A stretch of 64,000 bases of DNA, from positions 22,846-86,845 of the forward strand of contig UZAN01039467.1 in NCBI GenBank assembly GCA_900618425.1, in the 5' to 3' direction. Both the position numbers and the translations under genes were made by a program. Shown here one piece after another: positions 37,201 to 47,460 of this stretch. Each line of letters starts with the position of its first letter. Position 1 is the stretch's first letter. The notes beneath the pieces were generated by a model, which did no database searches, was not told the origin of the DNA, and was given only the letters and a program-made list of their open reading frames with translations. Source of the stretch: Echinostoma caproni (taxonomy: Eukaryota > Platyhelminthes > Trematoda > Plagiorchiida > Echinostomatidae).

Positions 37201-38856
37201 ATGCGACGAGTACGCCGATCTTTTCTACACGAACATCAAGTGCGTGCGGTTCACACAGCGCGAAATTATATGCGGCATGGTCGAGGATTGATCAATTCCA
37301 ATCAAAACGCTAATGACTCTCTTGGGGATAGCACATCACGTCCCATAGACATGGCATGCGCAACCACAATCACTGAAACCAGCAATTATTCATGTCCACT
37401 GATTGAAAATCCCATAGTGAATGCCACATCCCAAATGGGATCCCTCGCTAATAGTAATCCTCAACCAGAAAGTGATGTTGCCAATGTGCTGGATCGAATT
37501 GATCAGTGGAATGCAGATAGTCTAAATGATAACAGTAAATATGGTCGAATTTTACGCTCGATTCGTGAAGTGATTTCCTGTTGTGCCTGTTTCACCAGTG
37601 ATACACTGATGAAAGAATGCACAAACGGACATTTGATTTGTCAAAATTGTTTCCTCACTCTGAGACAAGATGAACGACCACAGTGTCCCACCTGTCGTGC
37701 CAGTCTATACTCGGACAGTCGTAAAGCTCTTATTGCGCAAAAGGTGTTATCTGAACTGCCAGACTTTTGTACGGATTGTGGAATATCAATGCTTCATAAA
37801 TCTCTGGCTAGTCATCGACTCAATGCTTGTGCGAAACGTCGTGTCGCATGCGGACTGTCAGCCCTCGGTTGCGAATGGGTGGGAACGGCAGATCAATATG
37901 ATATGCATTATACGGAATGTTCTTTAAAGAAACAATTAGAAGAACGACCACTAACAGAAAACTTAGATATGTTATTGACTCGGTTTAAGAAACGCGAGCA
38001 GTCGATGCGTGAAACATTTCACTGTTTCTCAAACATGCTACGGCATTTGGAATCACACGAGTTGCAAACAATCACAGTGACATTGGCCGCTGTCACGACC
38101 ACAGACAATAGCATCCATTATCGTAGTGATCATTTCCACGTGAATCAATCCCGATGGACCGCAGAAATTATGATGAATTTTCCACCGGAACCTCAAGACG
38201 CCTTGAATGTCGAGAGGGAAAGAAACGATACCCAAGAACCGGAAGAACTTACTATTACGACTACTACAACCACGACCCCAGAAGAGAGTGATTCCGCTGT
38301 CACAGAGCAAGCTCCGGTGACGACAAGTACCAACGATTTTGTCACCACAGATTCAGTACCCCAACCGCAGGCTGTTCGTCGACGAAGATGGTTTCATGGA
38401 TCCAACATACGTCATCATCCATATGGACCACCATATTATATGCCAAATCTGTTGTCCAGTGGTAATTCTACTAGCACGGTGGATGTTATACGGGAGACCG
38501 AACATCATCAACCCAGTACACCAGGACAATCTGAAACGCCTAGGGGAAATGGAAATCGATGGCTCGGTGATATACATTATTGTATGCTGAAAGAGAACAG
38601 TCCTGGAATCGGTCGTCGAGCGTATGCGTTTGCCCTTTTGCAAATCAAAGTTCCGGACACGGGAATACAAATCTACGCTCGACCGCAATTGCAACCGTAT
38701 CGATTTTCCACACGTGGTGATCATACGACAGCTTTCCCGATTTACACAATCCGTTGGCGCTACATTCGCACACTACGAGAAATGATGAAATATCGTCTAA
38801 TTCAAGCGGAATTTGTAGTGGCCAGACGTATTGTGGAAGAGCATGTGGAGAGTTAG
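37201..38856 (+). CDS. CYHR1: RING and TRAF-type zinc-finger protein, CYHR1/ZTRAF1 family
   Basis: The 551-residue frame from the first ATG after an in-frame stop (37,192) has no visible intron. Residues 127-165 form a RING-type finger: C127-x2-C130, C140, H144, C147, C150, C162, C165, including CTNGHLICQNC and CPTC. Residues 190-240 form a TRAF-type finger: C190, C193, H205, C210, C217, C224, H236, C240. The linker KVLSELP, and GCEW.G followed by H and C, closely match vertebrate CYHR1 (ZTRAF1). Residues about 350-384 are a Thr-rich, acidic insertion with seven consecutive Thr. Residues 455-551 form a conserved-looking C-terminal domain. The family is a putative E3-ligase-like, intracellular zinc-binding protein; activity is not established here. 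The start is uncertain: ATG at residue 51 (preceded by GAC) has better context than the first ATG. No clear AATAAA lies within 250 bases downstream. Confidence 0.9.
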   Translation: MRRVRRSFLHEHQVRAVHTARNYMRHGRGLINSNQNANDSLGDSTSRPIDMACATTITETSNYSCPLIENPIVNATSQMGSLANSNPQPESDVANVLDRIDQWNADSLNDNSKYGRILRSIREVISCCACFTSDTLMKECTNGHLICQNCFLTLRQDERPQCPTCRASLYSDSRKALIAQKVLSELPDFCTDCGISMLHKSLASHRLNACAKRRVACGLSALGCEWVGTADQYDMHYTECSLKKQLEERPLTENLDMLLTRFKKREQSMRETFHCFSNMLRHLESHELQTITVTLAAVTTTDNSIHYRSDHFHVNQSRWTAEIMMNFPPEPQDALNVERERNDTQEPEELTITTTTTTTPEESDSAVTEQAPVTTSTNDFVTTDSVPQPQAVRRRRWFHGSNIRHHPYGPPYYMPNLLSSGNSTSTVDVIRETEHHQPSTPGQSETPRGNGNRWLGDIHYCMLKENSPGIGRRAYAFALLQIKVPDTGIQIYARPQLQPYRFSTRGDHTTAFPIYTIRWRYIRTLREMMKYRLIQAEFVVARRIVEEHVES

Positions 38857-39232
38857 TATGCAGTCAATGATTCCCTTTATATCCAAATAGAAAAAAGATG
38901 CACGTATCAACATTGGCTGGCTTGAATGACAGCCTTGTAGATCACACAAAAATATCTGCATTCGCAGCTCACATTATCCGAAACGCTTAGAGCATGCAAT
39001 CACCATTTGATCATCCTTAAGTTTTCCTCGTATTGATCTGACTTTTGACAGGTCTGTTCTATCTGTGAACTGTCGTCCTCTACGAGATATAAATCTCATG
39101 CATAAAGTATGGCACTAGATAAAAGCATGATGATTGTATTTACACGTCTTGATTCATCGAATTTGGTTGATTCTAACCTTAATCTCCAGCTACACGGTGT
39201 TGGTATATTTTTGAAAAATCCTAATATCAGTT

Positions 39233-39390
39233 TTAGAGTGGAAAGCTTGAATTAGCCCATTCTATTGTTAAGATGCACCAGGCACGCTTGATATTACAAA
39301 CAATTCCATCGCATGTAAATGCTAATATTAGTTGAACGATTTTGATAAGTTAAAACAGGCGAGTTGAGTGAGCACAATTTTTTCCAGTTA
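39233..39390 (+). repeat. Fragment of hAT-like miniature element
   Basis: TAGAGTGGAAAGCTTGAATT followed by AGCCCATTCTATTGTT aligns with the left terminal repeat of the complete element at 46,286-46,470. The right terminus is not recognisable, so the right border is approximate. Confidence 0.45.
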
Positions 39391-39550
39391 GCCAATAATT
39401 CCCGTCAGATATTATGATTATGAATGGAAGGAAAGTTGAATAGAAGGTAAACTCAAGTGACTTTTCATGATTAGACCCATTCGGGAATACCTAATTCCAT
39501 TAAATACGTACAACGTTTTATTTGAAATCTTCAGCATGGTGAAGGATGGG

Positions 39551-40192
39551 TGTCTAGGGTTGCGGCTGCTCACCCTTCCAATGCATTTCGCGAAATGCTC
39601 CAATACGACCAAGTGTCTTCAATAACCTCTGCAGAGGAAGTCCCACTCACTGCCGTCCCGTGGCGGAAGTGTTTTCCCACCAAAGTAAGAGGACAAATAG
39701 CCGACATATGTGTCTTTAACCGGGTTAGTAGACCACTGACAGTCACCCTAGGAGAGTTGGCCAAACACCCTGATTCCAAACCCACCAAGAGGAGGCGTAA
39801 GAACCACACACCTTTCCGGTGGTAACAGTTTTCACCGACTCGATTGGGCATCAAGGTGTATTGGGCACCTTGGACGTCTGACCCGGTCCAAAGGGCGTAT
39901 GATCCGATGAACTGGACACCGGCTCCTAATGGATTGCAGTTTTCGCACACCGCCCCGCTGCCTTGCGCGTCACGCTTTGGTTAGTCAAAGGCTCCGGTTG
40001 TGGATTCTCCAAGAAAATTCACCTCCCTTGGCCTGGAAAACCTGGCAGTATTCAGCCCACATTCAAATCGTGGAACGTTTTCCTTTTTTATGCAGATTAT
40101 TATACTACGATTTGTTTGGCATGCTTGGAGCTTGATCGTGTGGAATTATATCGTGAGGTCCAATGAAGGGTGACCAGCCGCAACCCTAGACA
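39551..40192 (+). mobile_element. 642-base DNA element with 28-base terminal inverted repeats
   Basis: TGTCTAGGGTTGCGGCTG, then CTCACCCTTC at 39,551-39,578, is repeated inverted at 40,165-40,192 with one mismatch. The interior aligns with 13,030-13,510. It has no transposase motif and broken frames, so it is probably a non-autonomous element. No convincing target-site duplication is visible (left flank GGATGGG, right flank GCTCTCT). Superfamily is undetermined. Confidence 0.8.
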
Positions 40193-40235
40193 GCTCTCTA
40201 TATATGTAAATATATATTTATATAGAGAATGGATA
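40193..40235. repeat. AT-rich near-palindrome
   Basis: CTCTCTATATATG followed by an AT core and TATATAGAGAA, directly abutting the right end of the inverted-repeat element. Confidence 0.6.
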
Positions 40236-41000
40236 GAGGGACAAAAATTTAATATTTACGCCACTAGAGATAATCTCGTTTGACCTCCAAAATCGATCAA
40301 AATAAAACGTTTAAGATGCAACATGTTTGTAAACATTTCACTTTTTCTGAATCTCCTCGAGCACTGGGTATCGAAAGTTTGACTTCACTATCCATTATAT
40401 AAATACAAGTATGCGGAAGAAGGAGAGGACACTAGATGAATCGGTTTTGATTAAGTACTTCAAGAACCCGGACGCCGTCTATGGGGACAGTGTATGCGGA
40501 GGCTAATCATTGCATGGGATGCCGCGTTCACCGACAGCTAGGTTAACAGAAATAAGCAATGAAATTTTACAAGAAAAGAATGATCCCTTCCCGGTAACAT
40601 GTGGAGGCGGACCTTGGTGCAGTCATTAACGCATGTGCTTGGTCTACCAAATGTTTTGATTAATTGTGCCGAACGGGCAGCATTCATGTGAACACTTTTT
40701 CCGATCTCGGCTAATCCAATGATTGCCTTCTACGTAAAAACTCCAGCAGACGATGAAGATCTGAGTTTCAGAATGAAACTGATTGACTAAAACGGAATCT
40801 GTTCAACCATTTTCGAACAGAATGTGAACATGCATAGGTATCAAACTCTGTTCCACTAATTATCACTTAGTCCTTCCGTATTTATAAGACTCCGTTAAGT
40901 ATTAAAATATTTCACCCAACCCCAAAAGCTGTTCGGATCGAAAATGTGTTGGCTCAATGCATCACAAAGCATTTCATATGCTAACGATTCTCATAAAGCA
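40236..41000. other. Stretch without supported gene
   Basis: No frame or repeat of note was recognised. Confidence 0.4.
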
Positions 41001-41280
41001 TAGATACAGTACTGGCTGACTGTGATACACTAAAATATTTTCTTTATGATCAAATTGGGTTTCGTTACATTTATTATCTCTAATAATGTTTTAGGTATGG
41101 ACAATAATTTATATCTTGTCTGTAGTAGACAAGATCTACGATCTACGATCTACGTAGTTTTGAGGCTGCATGAGCGACAGTTAAACATGCCTGGTCTTGA
41201 GTGCCAAGATCAAATTATCTGAACATGAAAACCGCAAACTTTACATCTTGCATATTATCATTGTTAATTTTTTGCTGATA
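41001..41280 (+). repeat. Dispersed repeat copy 2 (paired with 3,985-4,300)
   Basis: The same block order as copy 1. Where copy 1 has extra sequence, this copy has a perfect hairpin ATCTTGTCT/AGACAAGAT (41,113-41,135) and three tandem GATCTAC heptamers (41,133-41,153). Confidence 0.7.
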
Positions 41281-42204
41281 AAACTGTTCCATTCTCTTTA
41301 GTTACCCCTTAACTCATCATGGTCTAGGTCAACCACCACTGATGAAATGGAAGTATCGGCTACATTCTGAACCATTCCATCTGCTGAGTATAAACGATTC
41401 AGGAAAATCACGATCATAAGGCAAGGCTTGTTTATTATTATTTGGAAAAAAATTTACTTCAGTATATATGTTATTGCCTAAACGAACCCACAAGTGCTTC
41501 ACAGGTACTGGTTGCTTTAGTTTCGATTGGACATGTGTATCTCCTAGTCTACTGTGTTTAATTGTCAGACTATACCCCATGTTCCATAAGTGACCCCGAA
41601 ACAACTACTCAGGTCACCTTGTAAATGAGAAAATTCGCTTTTCGTGTGAGAATCCGTAAAAGGGAATCTAATGCAGAGGACGTTTGTGTATGCATATAAT
41701 AGAGCATCTCCTATTGCTCGGAACCCGGACAAACCGCATATGTTAGGCTGATTCTGTCTCAAGTTCAATAACACCTTGCTAAACTTTCATTATCGATCAG
41801 AATCTAGTTCACACTCAGCTGAGCTCGGAATGTGCTCCAAATACAAGATATTGTCATATTACATCCATGTTAGTATGTGGTTTTCCAGTCCGTTTCAAAT
41901 TATTTCCGCAATGAACGCATTCTTTCAGTGATACTTGTGCTGATCAACTTTCCGTTCAAATCTTCTCCTCCGAATGGGGAGTTAACTAGCGCAGCGAAAT
42001 TTACGTTTTTCTTGAATCAAAACAGATAACCTGATACCTAAGATGTGACAATCCTTTTAACTGGTCACATCTTTTTGATCGAACATGTGATTAGGCTTTA
42101 ACGCGTTCCATTGGTTAGTCTGCTTTTCCACTGCTTGATGGCCTCATCTTCACATTCGGTGGATGATTAAACTACCTTAAATGCGATGAAAATGTTTGTG
42201 ATAA
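41281..42204. other. Stretch without supported gene
   Basis: Short frames on the minus strand (41,329-41,774) show no recognisable motif. Confidence 0.4.
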
Positions 42205-42410
42205 GCAACAAGCAGCACCAGATAGCTGTTTCATCCTGTTTTGGACTCATTAGCACTGCGAATTTTTGTGTCCCTATCAGGACTCGAACCGCGAGTCTTG
42301 GGGTTCATACTTTAAACCCTTACCCATGAGCTACATGGTCGCCGGCCATCGCCTTGTACGAGTCCCGAACTGGACGAAACAGCTGTTCAGTGTTCTTTGT
42401 TGGTCATCAA
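42205..42410 (-). repeat. tRNA-derived SINE, family 1 variant, with inverted tail
   Basis: The minus strand contains TAGCTCATGGGTAAGG (A-box-like) and a perfect B box GGTTCGAGTCC, then CTGATAGGGACAC, GCACTGCTAATGAGTCC-like sequence and AGGATGAAACAGCTATCTGG. On the other side, GAGTCCCGAACTGGACGAAA, CAGCTGTTCAGTG (42,358-42,392) is a second tail pointing the opposite way, so the tRNA-like part is flanked by inverted copies of the tail. Confidence 0.7.
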
Positions 42411-44019
42411 GAACATTTTCATCGAATTTGGCTGCATTCAACTAGTGGGGAATCAATGATCTCGCAAGGAGTGATACCCATACCTAAGATCATCAACAGC
42501 GCTTAATGCCTGCAAAAACCCGAATAGGCTAATTCAAACATGATACTATAAACAACACGTCGAATCCATTCGGCCTTAAATGGATCATTTACCTACAATC
42601 ACTTCTTACCACTATCCTGTTGCTTATATTTTTATATTACTCCAGTTATATTGAATTCATTCTCCCATGGACCAGTGCCTATGATTTCTGTCAACACCGT
42701 TTGTACATACGCACGCATCATTAGCCTGTTTGCTCCCCCACGTTGCCCTCTGTCGTTGTTCTCACTTGTTTTACCGTTCTGTGTCCATGATTGACTGACC
42801 CTGACACCTGTCTATACGTACACACAGGCCCACGCACTTCAATGACTAACGTTCGCATCCACCCATTTTTGGAGCAGTTCCTCTTAGGTCACATCCCACC
42901 ACTGAGTATCGGGGATGCATAACTTCCTTGTTGATATCGTCTGGTCTAATCGTTCCGTTTTCCTCGCGCCACGTGCGTGCTTTCTGGCAGTCTTTACACT
43001 TGTTGAACTACCGGCTGCACAGACTTCACTAATTGTTAAACTGGATGGTGCCACAGTTTGAGGAAACCGGTTTGTTGAAAATTACCGTTTTCTGGGTTTT
43101 CAAGTTGTGATCGTTGTAATTTGTGAGTTTAAGATTACATTTGATAGAGCCTTGAAAAAGAAAATAACAAATCCAGCCTTGATTAAGCAATCCTTCGTTT
43201 GAGGTGCATTCAGAGATCGGTTCATGGAGAGAGCCAGCTTTAAACGTCCAGTATCTACTTCTTTCAAAACTGTTGTGCCACTGAAATGTTAGTACTGTGT
43301 TTGGCTACTTGGTCAGTGAAAATATGCAAGACTCACACCAATGATACCGAACGATCTTATATTTGAGATGGTGTCCAAAAACAGTTGTTATACAGAGTGA
43401 GTTATTATCAGTTTCCTACCTTACCGTCACCCAATGATAAGACATGTCGGAATGGAAGTGAAATTGGGCCTAACCTCTTCTATTGGAGAGAGTAAAATGA
43501 TAGAGTTAGTGAATTGAAAACTGAGCACCACCAAAATACGTTCCATTAGTCCAACTTGGGTCCGGTATTCACGTTCAGACCGCTTTTGTGATTTCAACTC
43601 GAAAACAAGCTCCCAGCTCCCCTTGACTCATTTTGTGTGTGTGGATACTTATACACTTGTGTTATAAATCCAAAAGGCGGTGCCGGTCGATAATACCCTT
43701 TTATCGCCGATTTCAGATGCGACATCACCAAGTTGCTATACATAGCACAAAAGATCTCGTCAGGAACATACGATCGCCGTTCCTGGAGGCGCATCGAATA
43801 ATGCATAGGGCAGTCGGTGGTTATTCTTTCAGACACCACTTGGCACTCGGTGGTCTTGTGATAACTTTGCTCATTGAAAGTTACCTACTACTCTTAAGTG
43901 AGTAGTATCTCACAACGCGTAGAATGAAGTTCACTGAGTGCAAGATCAGACACGCCTACCAGTTCGGGAGCACCACCCGGTCCAGCTGAACACAAATGTA
44001 ACCAAACTCCCACAAGTGA
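42411..44019. other. Stretch without supported gene
   Basis: The decayed sequence at 42,515-42,545 (CCCGAATAGGCTAATTCAAA) resembles the terminal repeat of the 46.3 kb miniature element, inverted. No gene is supported. Confidence 0.4.
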
Positions 44020-44140
44020 CACTTGTCAAATCTTACCAAGTGTGTATAAAGCATTTCGTCCTCTTTGCCATATTTGGAATAGCCGATCTAAGCCGATTAA
44101 AATTCTCATCCTGGTCAAAGCCGATGTGGATGTAATTCGT
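44020..44140 (+). mobile_element. LINE relic (post-palm block)
   Basis: The plus strand reads VYKAFRPLCHIWNSRSKPI, then KILILVKADVDVI. This resembles the K(A/R).AF..L..IW.S+.....K+.+....+..VLLYG block downstream of the palm in RTE/R-type LINEs. Only this block remains. Confidence 0.45.
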
Positions 44141-44559
44141 TGATGCAAGCCCTCCATCCCTTGTGAACCCCAGAAGCAGTTTGCGAAATCATTCATCTTC
44201 CCATGATTCTCATCCCATCCCAACACAATGCATTCCTCCAGCTCGTCTCGCATGAACAACACGGTCTACACAAGGCCGGTCTGTAGCACCTCGATTATAT
44301 AATCCTTAGATTGACTTTCAATTGGTACACATTGTGAACACATTGATGCTTAATAAAATGTGATGCATCAGTCACTGAATGAATCACCGAATTAAATTCA
44401 TACCCCAGAAATTTATAGGGGTGCGCTACCACTCGGGCAATCGCATTTGATTCAAAGGGATCGGTATTATTTGAGGGAACCACGGTCCCACTGGAATTTT
44501 CTCACTAGAATACTGAAGGCCTATAGTGAACCCATTCATGCAATGAACCATGATCACAT

Positions 44560-45480
44560 TAACGCCTGAGCATGGTGACTGAATTATCGATCCAACTTGA
44601 CGTGATTTGTTTCCTTACTGAACCAACAGAGATCGAATACGTCGGGTTTGTTCAATCGCGCCTATAACACGTATCCGATCAACGATCACGGACATNNNNN
44701 NNNNNNNNNNNNNNNNNNNNNNNNNNNNNNNNNNNNNNNNNNNNNNNNNNNNNNNNNNNNNNNNNNNNNNNNNNNNNNNNNNNNNNNNNNNNNNNNNNNN
44801 NNNNNNNNNNNNNNNNNNNNNNNNNNNNNNNNNNNNNNNNNNNNNNNNNNNNNNNNNNNNNNNNNNNNNNNNNNNNNNNNNNNNNNNNNNNNNNNNNNNN
44901 NNNNNNNNNNNNNNNNNNNNNNNNNNNNNNNNNNNNNNNNNNNNNNNNNNNNNNNNNNNNNNNNNNNNNNNNNNNNNNNNNNNNNNNNNNNNNNNNNNNN
45001 NNNNNNNNNNNNNNNNNNNNNNNNNNNNNNNNNNNNNNNNNNNNNNNNNNNNNNNNNNNNNNNNNNNNNNNNNNNNNNNNNNNNNNNNNNNNNNNNNNNN
45101 NNNNNNNNNNNNNNNNNNNNNNNNNNNNNNNNNNNNNNNNNNNNNNNNNNNNNNNNNNNNNNNNNNNNNNNNNNNNNNNNNNNNNNNNNNNNNNNNNNNN
45201 NNNNNNNNNNNNNNNNNNNNNNNNNNNNNNNNNNNNNNNNNNNNNNNNNNNNNNNNNNNNNNNNNNNNNNNNNNNNNNNNNNNNNNNNNNNNNNNNNNNN
45301 NNNNNNNNNNNNNNNNNNNNNNNNNNNNNNNNNCTTCGTCTCGCTTGGTAACTCAATCAAAAAGTACTTCTGTTTGTTTACGGAGAAGTAAGTTCATTCG
45401 GAATGGGATAGGATTTGGACAGACCCGATCTAATCGGTGACGTTTGACCGCTGAAACACTAAGCATCCTCGGGGTTCCCG
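44560..45480 (+). repeat. Dispersed repeat family R, copy 3, interrupted by a gap
   Basis: The left part (GAGCATGGTGACTGAATTAT, CGATCCAAC, CCGATCAACG) and right part (CAATCAAAAAGTACTTCTG, GACCCGATCTAATCGG, CGCTGAAACACTAAGC) match copy 1 at 28,140-28,560. N run 44,696-45,333 (638 N) lies between them and, unlike other gaps here, has no duplicated flanks. Confidence 0.55.
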
Positions 45481-46119
45481 GTGGAATGCCATCCTCCTTT
45501 CAAGGACTCTTATGAACACTTGTGTAGTCTGTATAGAAGAATCCTGGTGGAATAATGAAATAGACAGCACACCATAGTGTATTCACTGCTGATCTTTTCA
45601 AATGCTTTATTTGCCAAATGGATGGATTGGCCAGTTCCCATTACTAATTTTGATGTGAACACAAAAGGGGAATTAGCATACAATTCTCATAATGCTTCAG
45701 CTCTCATGCACTTGTCCTGGCCTATCAAAGCTGAAACAAGTAGATTGAACGCATTCTTGACCGATTGACTTCTGAGATCTGCAAACAGCCAACACCTACG
45801 CTAAGGCGTCAGACTTCTCTTTGGAAGGAAGAAACTAAGGTCAAATCTAGATGGTAATGTCGACGCCCTCAATGGCGCATTCCTCACCAGTCGTGGGACA
45901 TTATTCCTACTTACTCATCCTGTAACGTGGAACCATTCCCATATTGTGATGTGATAAAACTTTTAAATAGCTGTAATTCGTCCTCTGCTGCAGGCCCGGA
46001 TAACTTAACTTCGGCACACTTCAAATTTGATGTTCTTTCCCTAAATGGGGCAATCACCTCCATTATAAATGAATCACTTTACATTCAAATGCGATGGAAG
46101 TGTTTTGTGCTAACCTACA

Positions 46120-46280
46120 AGGAGCACTGGAGAGCTGTTTCGTTCTGTTTGGGACTCGTCAGCGGTACGTACGTTTGTGTCCCTGTCAGGACTCGAACAG
46201 CGAATATTCGAGTCGGTACTTTAAGCCCTTACCCCTAAGCTACACGGTCGACGGTCATCACCTTGTGCGAATGGATCAAT
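46120..46280 (-). repeat. tRNA-derived SINE, family 1 variant (inserted in a LINE)
   Basis: The minus strand reads TAGCTTAGGGGTAAGGGC (A-box-like), TGTTCGAGTCC (B-box-like), TGACAGGGACACAAACG and GACGAGTCCCAAACAGAACG, AAACAGCTCTCCAGTGCTC. This matches the 42.3 kb copy. Confidence 0.7.
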
Positions 46281-46285
46281 CAATT

Positions 46286-46470
46286 TAGGGTATCAAGTTT
46301 GGATTAGCCCATTCGATTGTTCAGAGGCAGCAGGCACTCATAATGTTCTTGGGTGTGGGTTTCACTCCTGGGTTGATTGTTAATTCACCTCGAGGTAACG
46401 GATTCAAATGTGATGGAAATGTTTTGTGATAACTGACAATCGAATGGGCTGACCGAAAATTGATACCCTG
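46286..46470 (+). mobile_element. hAT-like miniature element with 8-base target duplication
   Basis: The terminal inverted repeat of about 34 bases begins YAGGGTATCAA and includes AGCCCATTCGATTGT on both ends (46,286-46,321 and 46,435-46,470). The flanking octamers are AATCAATT (46,278-46,285) and AATCACTT (46,471-46,478), 7 of 8 identical. An 8-base duplication and a (C/T)AGGG terminus fit the hAT superfamily. At 185 bases there is no coding capacity. Confidence 0.75.
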
Positions 46471-47460
46471 AATCACTTTACAATTTTACTATCCCCGACN
46501 CCCCGACTGTTGGTGGTCGGTCATAATCGTATCAGTACCCTAAGTATCCAAATAATCTGTCGTCTCTCAAATTTTTAGCTCCGCAGTTTAAAATCTTAAA
46601 ATGTTAAGTTGAATGAAAAGGCTCTCCTTAAACGCCTTTAGCAGTCTATGAACATTTCCATTGACCCGTTACAGTTTGCTCACAAGCCTAACAGGTCCAC
46701 TTTAGACGCAGTAGTCGTCCTTAGTCATTTTCTTACCAAGTCCTTGAATACATTTATTAAGTCTGTTCAGGGTTTTTTCTTGACTATTCTTTAGTACTCA
46801 GTTCCATTCCCTAATCAATGTTGTTTTAGAAATTGGAATTGTTTTAATGCCCCCAAGCAACTGTAAGCTTGGCTATCCAGCTGTTTTACTGATATGGTAC
46901 AAACCATAGGACTTGAAAAGGCTTCGTTTGAAACCTTAATCAACAACTCCGAAGTTCTTCAACGAACTATGCTATCCCCATACTTGTTTTCCACGTAAAT
47001 GTTTGATATTCCTTGTTTTTGAAATACGTAGATAATGTTGTGCTCTATCCGATCTAAGCTCCTTCACCGACAATCTTGATCGAATTCAGTTATTCTCCTC
47101 CCAATCTGGACTAAACCTAAACCCGAGTAAATGTTTAAGTAAGTAGTTGTTTTGTAAAACATTTTCAACAACAATGCTGACGAAAGTTTGCGATCTAGAT
47201 GTCGATGCTTGCGAAAACGTGTGCTTTAAAACATTTTGATGGCTCTAACGTTTTCATGACGAGCATTATTGTGAAAAATAATAAATCTCGTAATGTTCCC
47301 ACCAAACTACAAGCCATTCTTCGATGATGTCCTTTCTTGCTCGGCTAGCGGTAAACAAATGTCCACTCACCGCCAAGGCTAAGGGAATGTCTTATGAACT
47401 GCAGTACTTGCTACGCATGTCGTAATTATTAAATTGTTTTGTTATCACTAAAATGGAAGC

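Larger units (their letters stand above)
45895..47460 (+). mobile_element. CR1/jockey-like LINE relic, interrupted by a SINE and a miniature element
   Basis: Translation upstream of the insertions reads VIKLLNSCNSSSAAGPDNLT, then ITSIINESLY. Downstream, from about 46,650, it reads IDPLQFAHKPNRSTLDAVVV, LSHFLTKSLN and VLQRTMLSPYLFS. These are successive RT blocks (SSGPD, QFA..PNRST.DA and VLQG..LSP.LF). Stops and frameshifts throughout show it is dead. A SINE (46,120-46,280) and a hAT-like element (46,286-46,470) lie between the two halves. Confidence 0.75.

Noticed and set aside
42260..42340. Possible real tRNA gene (A and B boxes present)
   Set aside because: The head continues into a repeated SINE body shared with other loci, and no clean cloverleaf ending was seen, so SINE is the better explanation.
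44679..45391. Apparent 225-247 codon frames
   Set aside because: They consist almost wholly of N; the same applies to frames across 20,477-20,901 and 31,109-31,453.
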